Source of the DNA: Gammaproteobacteria bacterium
Lineage (GTDB): Bacteria; Pseudomonadota; Gammaproteobacteria; JAJDOJ01
DNA: 6,503 bases
Assembly (NCBI GenBank): GCA_027030565.1
Contig: JALVEU010000387.1
Span: forward strand, 1 to 6,503
Direction: 5' to 3'
Within the stretch, counting starts at the first letter, position 1, and the number at the start of each line of letters is the position of its first letter. The notes beneath the pieces are model-generated. The model was not told the origin of the DNA. It saw only the letters and a program-made list of their open reading frames with translations, and did no database searches. The translations under genes were made by a program, and so were the position numbers. Shown piece after piece: positions 5,038 to 6,503 of this stretch.

Positions 5038-5064
5038 AAAAGGGTGGCTTCGGCCACCCTTTTT
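5038..5064. terminator. Bidirectional intrinsic terminator
   Basis: AAAA-GGGTGGC-TTCG-GCCACCC-TTTTT: a 7-bp GC-rich stem with a UUCG tetraloop, extended by A-T pairs. The T-tract on the plus strand (5060-5064) ends the sulfur-globule-like transcript. The A-tract (5038-5041) gives a U-run on the minus strand, ending ugd transcription, whose stop codon lies 20 nt away at 5084. Confidence 0.92.
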
Positions 5065-5083
5065 CGTTGGAGCCAGGTCCGGA

Positions 5084-6448
5084 TCAGGCGGCGCGGCTGT
5101 CTCGCCGAGCCTCATTGAACTCGTTGAGGCCACGGCCGATGCCGTAATACTGTAGGCCGAATCGTGCCACGAGCGCCGGATCGTAGAGGTTGCGGCCATC
5201 GAAGATCACCGGCTGGCGCAACGCCGCGCGAATCCGCTCGAAGTCCGGACTGCGGAACTCGGTCCACTCGGTAAGGATGGCCAGCGCATCGGCGCCATCG
5301 AGCGCCGATTCCTGGTCCGGGACGAGTTCCAGGTCTGCACGTGCGCCGTAGATACGGCGGCATTCGTCCATGGCCACGGGATCGTATGCACGCACCTTTG
5401 CGCCGGCGGCCCACAGCGCCTCCATCAGCACGCGGCTTGAGGCCTCACGCATGTCATCGGTATTGGCCTTGAATGCGAGCCCCCAGAGCGCGATGGTCCT
5501 GCCCTTGAGTTGGCCATCGAAGTAGTGCGAGATCTTCTCGAACAAACGGCGTTTCTGGCGCGCATTGACGGCCTCGACCGCCTCCAGCAGTTGGGCCTGG
5601 TAGTCGTGTTCGCGGGCGGTACGTTCCAGCGCCTTGACGTCCTTGGGAAAGCAAGACCCCCCATAGCCCGCACCAGGGTAGATGAAGTGATATCCGATGC
5701 GCGGATCGGATCCGATGCCCACGCGGACCTTCTCGATGTCCGCCCCCAAACGTTCGGCCAGGTTGGACAGCTCGTTCATGAAGCTGATCTTGGTGGCCAG
5801 CAGGGCATTGGCCGCGTACTTGGTGAGCTCGGCCGAACGCACGTCCATGGCGATGAGTCGGTCACGGCTGCGATTGAACGGGGCATAGAGGGCCCGCATC
5901 AGTTCGGTGGTGCGCGGGTCCTCGGCACCGACGATGATCCGGTCCGGTCGCATGAAGTCCTCGATGGCCGCCCCTTCCTTGAGGAACTCGGGGTTGGAGA
6001 CCACATCGAACGGCACTTCCACGCCGCGCTCGCGGAGCACGGTCTGCAGCGTTTCGCGCACCCGATCGGCCGTGCCCACGGGAACCGTGGATTTGTTCAC
6101 CACGATGCGGTACTCGCCGAGGTGTTCGCCTATGGTGCGCGCCACCGCCAGCACATGGGAGAGATCGGCGGAGCCGTCCTCGTCCGGGGGGGTGCCCACG
6201 GCAATGAACTGGAACAGCCCGTGCGCCACGCCTTCGGCTGGGTCGAGACTGAAGGCGAGGCGTCCGGCACGCATATTGTCGCGTACCAAGTCTTCCAGCC
6301 CCGGCTCGTAGATGGGGATGCGGCCCTCGCGCAGCATGCCGATCTTGTCGGGATCGATGTCGATGCAGAGGACGTTATTGCCCACCTGGGCGAGACAGGC
6401 GCCAGTGACCAGGCCTACGTAGCCCGATCCGTAGATCGTGACGTTCAT
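5084..6448 (-). CDS. ugd: UDP-glucose 6-dehydrogenase
   Basis: This complete 454-residue cytoplasmic enzyme oxidises UDP-glucose twice with NAD+ to give UDP-glucuronate, a precursor for exopolysaccharide, capsule and lipid A decorations. It has the single-chain TuaD/bacterial Ugd layout. An N-terminal Rossmann domain carries GSGYVG (residues 7-12) and D30 after the second strand. The active-site NPEFLKEG is at 152-159 with E154, and K210 and N214 lie in ELTKYAANA. The catalytic C266 is in GGSCFPKD (263-270) with D270, and K327 is in GLAFKANTDD. The C-terminal UDP-binding domain includes TEWTEF (393-398) and the FDGRNLYD segment (416-423). All expected catalytic residues are present. The ATG at 6448 has GAGGG at 6456-6460, 7 nt upstream. 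Only 55 nt of upstream sequence is visible and no clear promoter is seen there. The gene converges on the sulfur-globule-like gene and shares its terminator. Confidence 0.97.
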   Translation of the reverse strand: MNVTIYGSGYVGLVTGACLAQVGNNVLCIDIDPDKIGMLREGRIPIYEPGLEDLVRDNMRAGRLAFSLDPAEGVAHGLFQFIAVGTPPDEDGSADLSHVLAVARTIGEHLGEYRIVVNKSTVPVGTADRVRETLQTVLRERGVEVPFDVVSNPEFLKEGAAIEDFMRPDRIIVGAEDPRTTELMRALYAPFNRSRDRLIAMDVRSAELTKYAANALLATKISFMNELSNLAERLGADIEKVRVGIGSDPRIGYHFIYPGAGYGGSCFPKDVKALERTAREHDYQAQLLEAVEAVNARQKRRLFEKISHYFDGQLKGRTIALWGLAFKANTDDMREASSRVLMEALWAAGAKVRAYDPVAMDECRRIYGARADLELVPDQESALDGADALAILTEWTEFRSPDFERIRAALRQPVIFDGRNLYDPALVARFGLQYYGIGRGLNEFNEARRDSRAA

Positions 6449-6503
6449 AGAGGTGCCCTCTGAGCGATATAGGTAGGTTGCCGGATCCTGCGGCGGCGGG
6501 AGC

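Noticed and set aside
5510..6463. 317-codon open frame on the plus strand antisense to ugd
   Set aside because: It mirrors ugd codon bias; ugd has all catalytic residues on the other strand.

Overview
The window reads as chromosomal DNA of a GC-rich, sulfur-oxidising gammaproteobacterium, perhaps of the Chromatiales/Ectothiorhodospiraceae type. Three things point that way: a small exported aromatic-repeat protein resembling purple-sulfur-bacterial sulfur globule proteins, an ANR/FNR-type box upstream of it, and compact GC-rich genes with UUCG-loop terminators. The taxonomic call is an inference, not something the bases prove.

Layout: (1) positions 2-367, plus strand, carry the 3' end of a sugar-nucleotidyltransferase-type gene. 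(2) Positions 4233 down to 364, minus strand, carry a tight four-gene operon: a four-cluster ferredoxin-like subunit (aorA-like, 159 aa), a tungsten aldehyde oxidoreductase catalytic subunit (aorB-like, 615 aa), a FAD/NAD(P)H oxidoreductase (aorC-like, 425 aa) and a MoaD/ThiS-type sulfur carrier ending in Gly-Gly (aorD-like, 82 aa). Spacings are 16 nt, 3 nt and a 4-nt overlap. The last gene collides with the nucleotidyltransferase gene, the two TAG stops sharing one CTAG. (3) Positions 4234-4717 are a 484-nt divergent control region. It holds a strong sigma-54 promoter candidate for the aor operon, two palindromes 30 nt apart at enhancer distance, a perfect stem-loop at the predicted mRNA 5' end, and an ANR/FNR-like box facing the other gene. 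(4) Positions 4718-5008, plus strand, encode the sulfur-globule-like protein with six [GA]YPYW repeats, followed by a bidirectional terminator. (5) Positions 6448 down to 5084, minus strand, encode a complete UDP-glucose 6-dehydrogenase.

Working together: AorB would oxidise aldehydes to acids (or run in reverse) at a tungstopterin. AorA would carry electrons through its [4Fe-4S] clusters to AorC, which would pass them to NAD(P)+. The MoaD-like protein would supply dithiolene sulfur for the cofactor. This matches, as I recall it, the Aromatoleum aromaticum AorABC enzyme, whose AorA subunits polymerise into a protein nanowire decorated by AorB. The most notable point is that this NAD-coupled tungsten enzyme appears to be under sigma-54/enhancer control, back to back with a sulfur globule protein gene. 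The nucleotidyltransferase and Ugd genes are sugar-nucleotide functions with no obvious link to the aor operon.
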